Of a stretch of 35,580 nt of DNA, positions 1-7,291 are shown in pieces. The stretch spans positions 1-35,580 of the forward strand of contig CAYPWW010000021.1 in assembly GCA_964414555.1 (NCBI GenBank), written 5' to 3'. Both the position numbers and the translations under genes were made by a program. Source of the stretch: Litorimonas sp964414555. GTDB lineage: Bacteria > Pseudomonadota > Alphaproteobacteria > Caulobacterales > Maricaulaceae. The stretch's first letter is position 1; each line of letters starts with the position of its first letter. The notes under the pieces are model-generated. The model searched no databases, was not told the DNA's origin, and was given only the letters and a program-made list of their open reading frames with translations.

Positions 1-1109
1 GTGCCGAGGATCATCGCGCCTGTCGCGCCGAGGGGGTGACCCATCGCAATCGCGCCGCCGTTCACATTGATATCGCCGTGGTCGATGTCCAGCGCTTGCA
101 TAAAGCGCAGAACGACAGCTGCGAAGGCTTCGTTCAGCTCGTAAATGTCGATGTCGGATACATTCATGCCTGCGCGTTTCAGCGCTTTTTGTGCCGCAAA
201 CTCTGGGCCTGTCAGCATGATCGTCGGCTCGGAGCCGATGGACGCCATAGACCGGATGCGGGCGCGGGGTTTTAGGCCCAAACGCTCGCCCGTTTCTTTA
301 TTGCCGATCAGGATCGCTGCGGCGCCGTCCACGATGCCGGAACTGTTGCCCGCGTGGTGGACGTGGTTGATTTTCTCAACGCCCGGATATTTCTGCACGG
401 CCACGCCGTTAAAGCCGAAATTCTCGCCCATCATTTTGAAAGACGGGTTCAGCGCACCGAGGGTCTGCATATTTGTTTCAGGACGGATCGTTTCGTCACG
501 GTCTAGCACGGTCAGGCCGACAATATCTTTGACGGGCATGATGGATTTGTCGAAGCGGCCTTCTTTCCATGCGCGTGTCGCGCGCTTGTGGCTCTCAACG
601 GCATAGGCATCGACGTCATCGCGTGAGAAGCCATGTTTCGTTGCGATCAAATCGGCAGAGACGCCTTGCGGGACGAAGTAATTGTGAATGGCGACAGCCG
701 GATCAGCCGCCATTGCGCCGCCGTCGCTGCCCATGGGGACGCGAGACATATGCTCGACACCACCGCCGATGGCGAGATCACATTCGCCTGCCATGACTTT
801 GGCCGCCGCGATGTTCGAGGCTTCTAAGCCCGACCCACAGAAACGGTTGACCTGAATGCCAGAGGTCGTTTGCGCGTAACCCGCTTGCAAAATCGCAGAG
901 CGCGTGATGACCGCGCCTTGCTCTCCGACAGGGGAGACACAGCCCAGCGCGATGTCTTCAATTTCGGCGCTGTCCAAATTATTGCGGTCGCGCACGGCCT
1001 CTAGGACTTGTGCGGCGAGGTGGACAGGTGTGATCTCGTGCAGGCTGCCGTCGGATTTGCCTTTGCCACGCGGTGTTCGCACGGCGTCATAGATATAGGC
1101 TTCGGTCAT
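1..1109 (-). CDS. Acetyl-CoA C-acyltransferase (thiolase), 3' end beyond window
   Basis: The protein is a thiolase, which cleaves 3-ketoacyl-CoA with CoA to acetyl-CoA plus a shortened acyl-CoA, or runs the reverse condensation. About 369 residues are visible, starting MTEAYIYDAVRTPRG. The acyl-accepting cysteine is Cys91 in VNRFCGSGLEA, and the C-terminal GGAIAMGHPLGATGA motif with a catalytic His is present just before the window edge. The second catalytic Cys, normally about 20-30 residues further on, lies outside. The ATG at 1107-1109 follows an AAAGGACCC ribosome site. The N-terminal sequence resembles the FadA/FadI-like beta-oxidation thiolases of alphaproteobacteria more than the short-chain PhaA type, but substrate length cannot be decided here. 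A strong inverted repeat at 1221-1242 lies about 110 bases upstream and probably controls it. Confidence 0.95.
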   Translation of the reverse strand, partial: MTEAYIYDAVRTPRGKGKSDGSLHEITPVHLAAQVLEAVRDRNNLDSAEIEDIALGCVSPVGEQGAVITRSAILQAGYAQTTSGIQVNRFCGSGLEASNIAAAKVMAGECDLAIGGGVEHMSRVPMGSDGGAMAADPAVAIHNYFVPQGVSADLIATKHGFSRDDVDAYAVESHKRATRAWKEGRFDKSIMPVKDIVGLTVLDRDETIRPETNMQTLGALNPSFKMMGENFGFNGVAVQKYPGVEKINHVHHAGNSSGIVDGAAAILIGNKETGERLGLKPRARIRSMASIGSEPTIMLTGPEFAAQKALKRAGMNVSDIDIYELNEAFAAVVLRFMQALDIDHGDINVNGGAIAMGHPLGATGAMILG

Positions 1110-1220
1110 GATGGGTCCTTTCGCGCAAAGCGCTGAACAATGTTGTCGCGCCTATCAGGGCTGGAGAGAGCAGGGGCAAGACACAGCTGTGAACACCCCG
1201 CCGTCAGATATGGGGTGCAG

Positions 1221-1242
1221 TTAACGTTCACGTCAACGTAAA
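1221..1242. promoter_or_regulatory. Near-perfect 22-bp inverted repeat, likely operator of the thiolase
   Basis: The two halves read TTAACGTTCAC and GTCAACGTAAA. Nine of the eleven symmetric base pairs match, giving a pattern built from three ACGT cores. On the minus strand the site covers a possible -35 (TTGACG, 1236-1231), followed 18 bases later by a weak -10 (CATATC, 1212-1207), pointing toward the thiolase. The geometry and ACGT-rich palindrome recall operators of MerR-type regulators of acyl-CoA and branched-chain amino acid catabolism (LiuR type). That assignment is from memory and is unverified. No regulator gene is next to it in the window. Confidence 0.6.
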
Positions 1243-1285
1243 GCAAGGGCGAGCGGCGGGAAAAGCGCCGGAAATCCCAGTGCGG

Positions 1286-2074
1286 TTAAGCGCGCTTTAA
1301 GTCGCGAAAACTGATTAGCCGCTGAGACGCCTCACACCAGAGGGTGAGTTTCACGGTCTTCAGGCTCTCAAAAAAGGTCAAACGTCCGATCGATTTCAGC
1401 TCTGGATGCGCCTTTAAGATGCGTGGCAGACGGTAGAACGGAATCCGCGACGACAAATGATGGACATGGTGGATGCCGATATTGCCCGTCACCCACATCA
1501 GCCATTTCGGCAGATCATAATAAGAGCTGCCGGCCAGCGCGGCATGTTTGCGGTCCCACTCGCCCGTGCGCGACCAATGGGTGCCGTCGAACTGATGCTG
1601 GACATAGAACATCCAAACGCCAATCGATGCTGCCACGATAATCGTCGGGATCTGGATCATCACGAAGATTTTCCAGCCCACCGCCCAGATCAGCAGACCA
1701 TAGAGCAGGGCGACGCCAAGATTCGTCAACAGCGCACTGGCCCAAGGCCGCACGCCGTCCTTCATCGCACCCATAGGCAAGCGGTTGTGGAGAAAGAACA
1801 CATANNNNNNNNNNNNNNNNNNNNNNNNNNNNNNNNNNNNNNNNNNNNNNNNNNNNNNNNNNNNNNNNNNNNNNNNNNNNNNNNNNNNNNNNNNNNNNNN
1901 NNNNATAAAGCCGAGAACCGCCCAATAATGCCCGGCCTGCAACAGGCCCCAGATCCCAGCCCAAAGCGCAAAGAACGGCGCGAGGGTTATAAGCAATTCA
2001 AAAATCGCTCGCCCATTTTGCGCGGAGCGATAGGGGGCCAATCGTGAAAAGGCGGCGGCTGCGTTGGTCGGCAT
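1286..2074 (-). CDS. Membrane fatty acid desaturase, interrupted by assembly gap
   Basis: This is a membrane-bound di-iron fatty acid desaturase, probably of the omega-6/delta-12 family that inserts double bonds into acyl chains of membrane lipids. Visible are the N-terminal segment with LAPYRSAQNGRAIFELL and a hydrophobic stretch, and the C-terminal part with hydrophobic helices and the third histidine box NIGIHHVHHLSSRIPFYRLP. The first two histidine boxes would fall in the run of 100 Ns (1805-1904). Start ATG at 2072-2074 was chosen over the upstream one at 2164 because AGGGG sits just before it and the sequence then begins MPTNAAAAFSRLAPYR. With 33-34 unknown residues the protein measures 262 aa against about 330-350 for the family, so more sequence is probably missing than the gap shows. 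Confidence 0.85.
   Translation of the reverse strand: MPTNAAAAFSRLAPYRSAQNGRAIFELLITLAPFFALWAGIWGLLQAGHYWAVLGFXXXXXXXXXXXXXXXXXXXXXXXXXXXXXXXXXXYVFFLHNRLPMGAMKDGVRPWASALLTNLGVALLYGLLIWAVGWKIFVMIQIPTIIVAASIGVWMFYVQHQFDGTHWSRTGEWDRKHAALAGSSYYDLPKWLMWVTGNIGIHHVHHLSSRIPFYRLPRILKAHPELKSIGRLTFFESLKTVKLTLWCEASQRLISFRDLKRA
1805..1904. other. Assembly gap (100 Ns)
   Basis: Exactly 100 N bases, the usual placeholder for a scaffold gap of unknown size, lie inside the desaturase gene. Both flanks read in the same frame across 100 bases. If the gene is intact, the true missing length should therefore leave remainder 1 when divided by 3. Confidence 0.98.
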
Positions 2075-2164
2075 ATGTCCCCTGATATGTTTTCTGCTGT
2101 GTTTTGCGCGACTCAGTCCGCAATTTCGATAAATCGGCGATAACAACTCAGCCGCATCTGACAA

Positions 2165-2190
2165 GTGAGAGATGTGTCACAATCGCTCAC
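2165..2190. promoter_or_regulatory. Inverted repeat between desaturase and nuclease genes
   Basis: Arms GTGAGAGAT and ATCGCTCAC (8 of 9 pairs) are separated by 8 bases that themselves contain TGTGTCACA. The repeat lies in the 181-base region between the divergent desaturase (start 2074) and nuclease (start 2256) genes. An operator or a transcript hairpin would both fit. No cognate regulator is recognised. Confidence 0.35.
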
Positions 2191-2255
2191 AGCTTCGTTT
2201 TGAATTCGCGCGTGCGGCCGTTGGCGCATCGGAGAGGGGCTGATACGCTGAGATC

Positions 2256-3059
2256 ATGCGTATTTTCTCCAGCCTCGTGGCGATCGCCGTTCTCTTTATC
2301 GCGCTTCCGGCGCAAGCATGGGGGCCGATTGGTCACCGTGTCTCTGGCAAGATCGCGCAGGACTATCTCTCGCCACAAGCGCAAGCCGGGATTGCTTCGC
2401 TGATGGGTGTCGAATCGCTGGCGGAAGGCTCGACGTGGCCGGACTTTATGCGCTCTAACCCGTCGGACTTTTGGCGTCGCACAGCCTCGCCTTGGCACTA
2501 TGTCACCGTCCCTCCGGGCATGACATATGCCCAAGCGGGCGCGCCGGAAGAGGGCGATGCCTATACCGCGCTAAATTACTTCCGCGGGCAAATTCGAGAC
2601 CCCAATGTTCCCGTGGCCCAGCGACAGCTCGCCCTGCGCTTTGTGGTCCACATCATCGCGGATTTGCATCAGCCGCTTCACGTCGGCAATGGCAAGGATC
2701 GCGGGGGCAACCGTGTCAATGTCTTGTTCATGGACAAGCCGACAAACCTCCACGCGATGTGGGACGAAGACCTCGTCACCCATCAACAGCTGTCCTACAC
2801 AGAGATGGCGCATTGGCTGAACCGCCGCATCACGCCGGAGATGCAGGCCCAGTGGAGCCAAACGGATGCAAAAATCTGGATCGCGGAAAGCGCGGCCTTG
2901 CGCGAACGGGTCTATGAAATCTTGGGTCCAGCGGACCGCGATACGATGCCGAACCTCAGCTATAATTACTTTTATGCCCACAAGGCCGACGTCGATCAAC
3001 GCTTGCAGCAAAGCGGCGTCCGCATTGCGGCCTATCTGAATGAGCTGTTCGCCGAGTAA
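2256..3059 (+). CDS. S1/P1-type zinc-dependent nuclease, secreted
   Basis: Members of this family are extracytoplasmic nucleases that cut single-stranded DNA and RNA and remove 3'-phosphates, using a tri-zinc centre. A signal peptide of 21 residues ends ALPAQA and is followed by Trp22. In this family the mature N-terminal Trp is itself a zinc ligand, so the predicted cleavage point is strongly supported. Further expected ligands are visible: His27 in WGPIGHRV, Asp63 in STWPDFM, His81 in PWHYV, then the paired motif HIIADLHQPLHVGNGKDRGGN and HAMWDEDL. At 267 aa it is a normal length. A role in scavenging phosphate or nucleotides is inference. The gene stands alone, divergent from the desaturase, with GCTGAGATC before the ATG. 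Confidence 0.93.
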   Translation: MRIFSSLVAIAVLFIALPAQAWGPIGHRVSGKIAQDYLSPQAQAGIASLMGVESLAEGSTWPDFMRSNPSDFWRRTASPWHYVTVPPGMTYAQAGAPEEGDAYTALNYFRGQIRDPNVPVAQRQLALRFVVHIIADLHQPLHVGNGKDRGGNRVNVLFMDKPTNLHAMWDEDLVTHQQLSYTEMAHWLNRRITPEMQAQWSQTDAKIWIAESAALRERVYEILGPADRDTMPNLSYNYFYAHKADVDQRLQQSGVRIAAYLNELFAE

Positions 3060-3189
3060 TCAAGACCGCGCCTGCACCTTGACACATTCGACCTATCGTC
3101 TAACCCGCGCGCTACATTAACCCGGCGCGGATGGACCGTTTCTCCGACTTGCGCCCCAAGCGTCCGCACACGGACGAAAGGCCAGTCTC

Positions 3190-5025
3190 ATGCATCAATT
3201 TCGTAGCCACACGTGCGGCCAACTCCGCGCATCCGACGTCGGATCAACAGCCAAGCTCTCCGGCTGGGTCCACCGTAAACGTGAACATGCCAATGCGCTG
3301 TTCATCGATTTGCGCGATCATTACGGGATCAGCCAGGTTGTCGTCTACCCTGACGCGGAATTTTACGAAGCTGCCAAGCGTTGCCCATCTGAAAGTGTCA
3401 TCACCGTCGTCGGCGAAGTCCTCGCCCGCGATGCAGAAGCCGTCAACGCAGAGCTGGCCACAGGCGAGATTGAACTGCGCGCCGCTGAATTCCTCATCGA
3501 GAGCCAAGCCGACCCACTGCCACTGCCTGTCTTTGGCGAGCAAGAATATCCCGAAGAAATCCGCCTCAAGCATCGCTATCTCGATCTGCGCCGCGAGACG
3601 CTGCACAATAACATTATTCTGCGCGGGCAGGTCATCAACTCGCTCCGCAGTCGGATGATCGAGCAAGGTTTCACCGAATTTCAGACGCCCATCCTGACAG
3701 CGTCCAGCCCTGAAGGCGCACGCGACTTCCTCGTGCCGTCGCGCCTGAACCCCGGCAAATTTTACGCCCTGCCGCAAGCACCTCAGCAGTTTAAACAGCT
3801 GCTCATGGTCGCGGGCTTTGACCGTTATTTCCAGATCGCCCCGTGTTTTCGCGACGAAGATGCGCGCGCGGACCGCTCGCCGGGTGAGTTCTATCAGCTC
3901 GACATCGAGATGAGCTTTGTGACGCAAGAAGATGTCTTCAACGCGATCGAGCCTGTCATGGCGGGCGTCTTCGAAGAGTTTGCCGATGGCCGCAAAGTCT
4001 CCACGCCGTTCCCGCGTATTCCTTACAAAGAGTCGATGGAGAAATATGGCTCGGACAAACCCGATCTGCGTATCCCGTTTGAGCTAACCGACGTGTCGGA
4101 GTTCTTCACGGATGAGAGCAAGACGGGCTTTGGCATTTTCGCGAAAATCACGGGCGGTGGCGGCAAGGTCATCGCCATTCCCGCACCGGGCGCGACGGAC
4201 AGCCAGTCTCGCAAATTCTTCGACAGCCTAGACAAATGGGCGAAGAAAGAAATGCAGGCCCCCGGTCTCGGCTATGCACGTCTGCGTGAAGAAGACGGCA
4301 AAGTCGTCAGCCAAGACCCGGCGCTCAAGAATTTCGATCCCGCTCTGCTGGCGGAATTGCTGGAGCGCATGGGCCTGAAAGCGGGCGACGGTGTGTTCTT
4401 TTCCGCGGGTAAAAAATCTGCGGCTTACAAGCTCGCTGGCGCGGCACGGAACAAGATCGCCAAAGATCTCGACCTCATCGACGAAGCCGACGGCTTCAAA
4501 TTCTGCTGGGTCGTGGATTACCCGATGTATGAGTGGGACGAAGACAACAAGCGCGTCGACTTCTCGCATAACCCCTTCTCCATGCCGCAAGCGCCCGAGG
4601 GCAAAACGGCGATGGACGTTCTCCTTGAGGCTGACACGGATGAGAAGAAACTCGATATCCTCGCCTATCAATATGACATCGTGTGCAACGGGATCGAGCT
4701 ATCCTCTGGTGCGATCCGAAACCACAAAGCCGACGTCATGTATAAAGCGTTCGAAATTGCAGGTTACGGCCCCGAAGTCGTGGACGACAAGTTCGCGGGC
4801 ATGATCAACGCGTTCAAATTCGGCGCACCGCCGCATGGTGGCATTGCCCCCGGCGTAGACCGCATGGTCATGTTGCTGGCCGGCACTGACACAATCCGCG
4901 ATGTCATCCTCTTCCCAATGAACGGGCAGGCGCAAGACTTGATGATGAACGCTCCAGCGGAAGTTGACGCCAGCGCGTTGAAAGAGCTGAATATCAAAAC
5001 GGTCGCGGTTGCGCCAAAAGACTAG
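3190..5025 (+). CDS. aspS: Aspartyl-tRNA synthetase, probably non-discriminating (Asp/Asn)
   Basis: AspRS charges tRNA-Asp with aspartate. The 611-aa protein has an N-terminal OB-fold anticodon-binding domain (about residues 1-110), class II motif 2 (FRDEDARADRSPGEFYQLD, near residue 220), the bacterial GAD insertion, and motif 3 with GGIAPGVDRMVML near residue 555. In the OB fold the residue that aligns to E. coli Leu30 is His33 (HRKREHANALFIDLRD). A His there is the known signature of non-discriminating enzymes that also charge tRNA-Asn for later amidation by GatCAB. That activity is inferred from the alignment. No gat or asnS gene is in the window. The gene has its own upstream gap of 130 bases, and a hairpin follows it. 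Confidence 0.97.
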   Translation: MHQFRSHTCGQLRASDVGSTAKLSGWVHRKREHANALFIDLRDHYGISQVVVYPDAEFYEAAKRCPSESVITVVGEVLARDAEAVNAELATGEIELRAAEFLIESQADPLPLPVFGEQEYPEEIRLKHRYLDLRRETLHNNIILRGQVINSLRSRMIEQGFTEFQTPILTASSPEGARDFLVPSRLNPGKFYALPQAPQQFKQLLMVAGFDRYFQIAPCFRDEDARADRSPGEFYQLDIEMSFVTQEDVFNAIEPVMAGVFEEFADGRKVSTPFPRIPYKESMEKYGSDKPDLRIPFELTDVSEFFTDESKTGFGIFAKITGGGGKVIAIPAPGATDSQSRKFFDSLDKWAKKEMQAPGLGYARLREEDGKVVSQDPALKNFDPALLAELLERMGLKAGDGVFFSAGKKSAAYKLAGAARNKIAKDLDLIDEADGFKFCWVVDYPMYEWDEDNKRVDFSHNPFSMPQAPEGKTAMDVLLEADTDEKKLDILAYQYDIVCNGIELSSGAIRNHKADVMYKAFEIAGYGPEVVDDKFAGMINAFKFGAPPHGGIAPGVDRMVMLLAGTDTIRDVILFPMNGQAQDLMMNAPAEVDASALKELNIKTVAVAPKD

Positions 5026-5031
5026 GGACAT

Positions 5032-5053
5032 GTGGCGGCCATACGGGCGCCAC
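5032..5053 (+). terminator. Hairpin behind aspS, possible terminator or attenuator
   Basis: GTGGCG pairs with CGCCAC, and the stem continues through two more G-C pairs after one mismatch around an ATAC loop. It begins 7 bases after the aspS stop. No T-run follows, so rho-independent termination is uncertain. It may only protect the 3' end. Confidence 0.35.
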
Positions 5054-5132
5054 ACTCCGCTCACATTCTGGCTTTACCAATACCCCAACGCGCCGTATCA
5101 CGCGCATATCACTTCTCATAAGGCGTAAAACC

Positions 5133-5531
5133 TTGGCATTCTTCTCACGACTCTTCACCTGGTGGAACGGCGCGACACTCGGCACGCTGTTGCAGATCCG
5201 GTCCAAGGCGACAAAGGTCGGCGAAGACGAATATGGCAACAGCTATTTTGAGAGTTCCAAGCTCCGCTATGATGGCCGCAATCGCCGCTATGTCGTTTAC
5301 TCCGACTATGCAGAAGCTTCCAAAGTCCCGCCCGTTTGGAATGGCTGGTTGCATCACACTTACGACGAACTGCCGTCCGAGATCGATATCAAGGTCCATG
5401 GCTGGCAGGAAAGCCACGTCCCGAACCTGACCGGCACACCGATGGCTTATAAGCCAAAGGGCAGTCTGGATCGCGGCGGTGTCCGTGATGCGGTGGCCGC
5501 CGATTATGAGAGCTGGACGCCGGGCGATTGA
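5133..5531 (+). CDS. NDUFA12-family complex I accessory subunit (17.2-kDa-like)
   Basis: The protein is a homologue of the mitochondrial complex I subunit NDUFA12/B17.2, which alphaproteobacteria share with mitochondria. It sits at the matrix/cytoplasmic arm of NADH:ubiquinone oxidoreductase. The 132 residues carry the family core: FTWWNGATLGTLL, VGEDEYGNSYFE, RRYVVYSDYAEASKVPPVWNGWLHH. The start is TTG at 5133. It is the only one that gives the conserved MxFFxRxFTWWNGAT beginning, with AAGG about 9 bases upstream and no ATG nearby. The stop overlaps the next start (TGATG at 5529-5533), so the DUF2155 gene is translationally coupled. This gene pair is common in the class. Confidence 0.93.
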   Translation: MAFFSRLFTWWNGATLGTLLQIRSKATKVGEDEYGNSYFESSKLRYDGRNRRYVVYSDYAEASKVPPVWNGWLHHTYDELPSEIDIKVHGWQESHVPNLTGTPMAYKPKGSLDRGGVRDAVAADYESWTPGD

Positions 5532-5938
5532 TGCGTCTCGCGCTGACATCTCTGGCTCTGCTCGCGGTGGCGACGCCTGCGTCTGCTGCGAATATTCCCG
5601 GCACGGCGATCATTCTGCGCACGCTGGATAAGGTTACGGCAACGACGCAAGATTACACAGTGCCCGTGGGCGAAACGCTGCAATATGGCGCGCTGCAAAT
5701 CGATGCTGTGCATTGCGAAAAGCGCCCGCCGGAAGAACTGCCCGAGACCTTCGCCTTCCTGAAAATCCAAGAGTCGAAATTGGACGGCGAAGGCGCGCAA
5801 GCCGAACCTGAAACTGTCTTCTCAGGCTGGATGTTCGCCAGCCGCCCGGCGGTGCATGCGCTGGATCACGGCGTCTATGATGTCTGGGTTATAGGGTGTA
5901 AGACGCCGCCGGTAGAGCTGCCGGAGTTTACGGAGTAG
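5531..5938 (+). CDS. DUF2155 secreted protein
   Basis: This 135-aa protein begins with a signal peptide (MRLALTSLALLAVATPASA) and carries the DUF2155 pattern: LRTLDKVTATTQDYTVPVGE, a central Cys in DAVHCEKRPPEE, and the end motif VFSGWMFASRPAV...HGVYDVWVIGCK. Its biochemical function is unknown. Partnership with the preceding NDUFA12-like gene is suggested only by the coupled start and by their frequent co-occurrence in alphaproteobacteria. The ATG at 5531 was chosen because it overlaps the upstream stop; the TTG just before it would add a single residue. The last 11 bases overlap, tail to tail, the AT-rich lipoprotein gene on the other strand. Confidence 0.9.
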   Translation: MRLALTSLALLAVATPASAANIPGTAIILRTLDKVTATTQDYTVPVGETLQYGALQIDAVHCEKRPPEELPETFAFLKIQESKLDGEGAQAEPETVFSGWMFASRPAVHALDHGVYDVWVIGCKTPPVELPEFTE

Positions 5939-6932
5939 GGAGTTTTTCCAAGCACCATTTGGAAAATTCATCTGCATTCTTAACTTCGTACATCATTTCA
6001 AGTGTAAGCAAGCTTCTCTTGGCATGACAGTTGATGAAGTCTGGCATATTTAAATCAGCATATTTTCTAAAATTGCCAATCTCTTCTTCATAATAGAAAT
6101 CTGCTACATATAGTTTTACCAAATTCGCTTGTGTCCAAAGACCTATGTTTTCTTCGATGGATATTGGAGATTCTGATTTGTAAAAATTTCTATAGACGAT
6201 ATTTATTGAATTTTGTCTGACTTTGTTGGGTTGTGAGGGGCCTAAAATTATATCATAAGTGTTTGGCCATTTAATTTCATCTCCATAAGTTCTAGAGAGT
6301 TCTATCATATTTATCGCGAAAAACGATTGGGCTGCTAGCAGGGCATGCCTCTTTTCGGAAGTATATTTATTATCTACCAAATAACTTTTCCTAATATCAT
6401 TTTTTAGTCCTGTAATCTCAGAGTTTACGGACTTTAAAGCGCTAATAAACAAGTCTCTGTCAGCACATATTTTGGCCTTCTGCAGATCTATTTTGGCCAT
6501 AAGTAGCCGTGAAAATTCGGGATGTCGACTTATGTGTTTCTCAGCGTAATCTCTAAGTTTCAGATGCAGCTCTAAGTTGTTGCAATCGTCTATATCTAAA
6601 GACTTAGAGAGATATTGCAAAGTGCTTTCGACTTTTATTGCTAAACGGCTGACTGAAAACTCTGTTTCATCAAAATCGGAATTCACAAGTAAAATGTTAT
6701 TTTGATCACCCGTTTGATTGCATGAAAATGAATCTTCTTCAGAGCTCGTATGTTCGCCAGATTTGTAAAAATCTGATATCACTAACGCTGAAGTGGCGTA
6801 GGAGTATAGAAATTTAGCCTCGCATTCATAGACTGTTTCAAAGGACACAAATTTTGAGGGCTGCTTTGTTAATTCAGCTGGCTTGGCGCAACCGATTAAG
6901 AAAAAACTTATCAAATAGGACGCTATTTTCAC
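5928..6932 (-). CDS. Unknown AT-rich putative lipoprotein (candidate immunity protein)
   Basis: I do not recognise the family. The 334-aa product begins with a short hydrophobic segment ending in LIGC (Cys15), which reads as a lipobox, so it is probably a lipoprotein. The rest is polar, mixed helical in appearance, with scattered cysteines and no repeat. The start is GTG at 6930-6932, overlapping the TGA of the upstream metallopeptidase fragment as GTGA, which implies co-translation. Codon use is strongly AT-biased compared with neighbours, a sign of transfer. By position (immediately downstream of a toxin-like HExxH piece, same strand, coupled) it could be an immunity protein acting in the periplasm. 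That is inference and an unrelated envelope lipoprotein is equally possible. Confidence 0.7.
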   Translation of the reverse strand: MKIASYLISFFLIGCAKPAELTKQPSKFVSFETVYECEAKFLYSYATSALVISDFYKSGEHTSSEEDSFSCNQTGDQNNILLVNSDFDETEFSVSRLAIKVESTLQYLSKSLDIDDCNNLELHLKLRDYAEKHISRHPEFSRLLMAKIDLQKAKICADRDLFISALKSVNSEITGLKNDIRKSYLVDNKYTSEKRHALLAAQSFFAINMIELSRTYGDEIKWPNTYDIILGPSQPNKVRQNSINIVYRNFYKSESPISIEENIGLWTQANLVKLYVADFYYEEEIGNFRKYADLNMPDFINCHAKRSLLTLEMMYEVKNADEFSKWCLEKLPTP

Positions 6933-7288
6933 GTTTTAGTGCATTCTCCGTCAGCAATGTGATCTCTTAAAAATTCTGCATATTGTCGCATTAGTTCTTG
7001 AGTGGCTTCTCTTGTGCCTTCATTAATATAAGGATGTGAAGCGTTGAAACCGTCAACTACATCTCCATCGAATACTCCATTTTTTATTGCCTATACATGC
7101 ACGGCTTCATGAAGAATAGTGTTGATCAATTGATCACCAACTTGCGTGCTAGATATAGTCATACCTGTAACGATCTCATTTCCACTAGAATCTACTGTTG
7201 AGCTCACAGTGCCGTGCGCATCTGGCCCTACACCAAAGGGAATGATGCCCTGATAAGTTGATATTAATTTTAGGTTCTGTCGATCCAC
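6929..7288 (-). pseudogene. Broken HExxH metallopeptidase-like fragment with in-frame amber codon
   Basis: A frame starting with GTG at 7286-7288 runs 65 codons to a TAG at 7091-7093, then continues open for 53 more codons to TGA at 6929-6931. The first part ends TILHEAVHV, a zinc metallopeptidase HExxH motif, with the amber codon directly after it. The second part (AIKNGVFDGDVVDGF...HIADGECTKT) has the same AT-rich composition, so the two parts look like one domain of about 119 residues broken by one base change. No secretion or repeat domain precedes it: parE ends three bases upstream. The piece resembles a C-terminal effector domain cut from a larger protein. It could be a pseudogene, a sequencing error or a recoded site. 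Family assignment rests on the motif alone. Confidence 0.6.
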
Positions 7289-7291
7289 CCC

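Larger units (their letters stand above)
5928..7291. other. AT-rich genomic islet inserted behind parE
   Basis: From about 5939 to about 7288 the composition drops sharply (TTT, AAA and ATA runs and AT-rich codons), while both neighbours are GC-rich. The islet holds one lipoprotein-like gene and a broken metallopeptidase-like fragment. Its right edge coincides with the parE stop codon and its left edge with the DUF2155 stop. A 7-base direct repeat (ATCCACC at 7283-7289 and 7298-7304) straddles the parE stop. No integrase, IS or tRNA is present, so the route of entry is unknown. Confidence 0.65.

Noticed and set aside
3079..3118. TTGACA with GCTACATT as an aspS promoter
   Set aside because: Both elements look good singly, but the spacing (about 26-28 bases) is too long for a sigma-70-type promoter.
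7091..7093. TAG after HEAVHV as a programmed pyrrolysine or read-through codon
   Set aside because: Nothing in the window supports recoding, and decay or sequence error is far simpler; kept only as an alternative in the finding.
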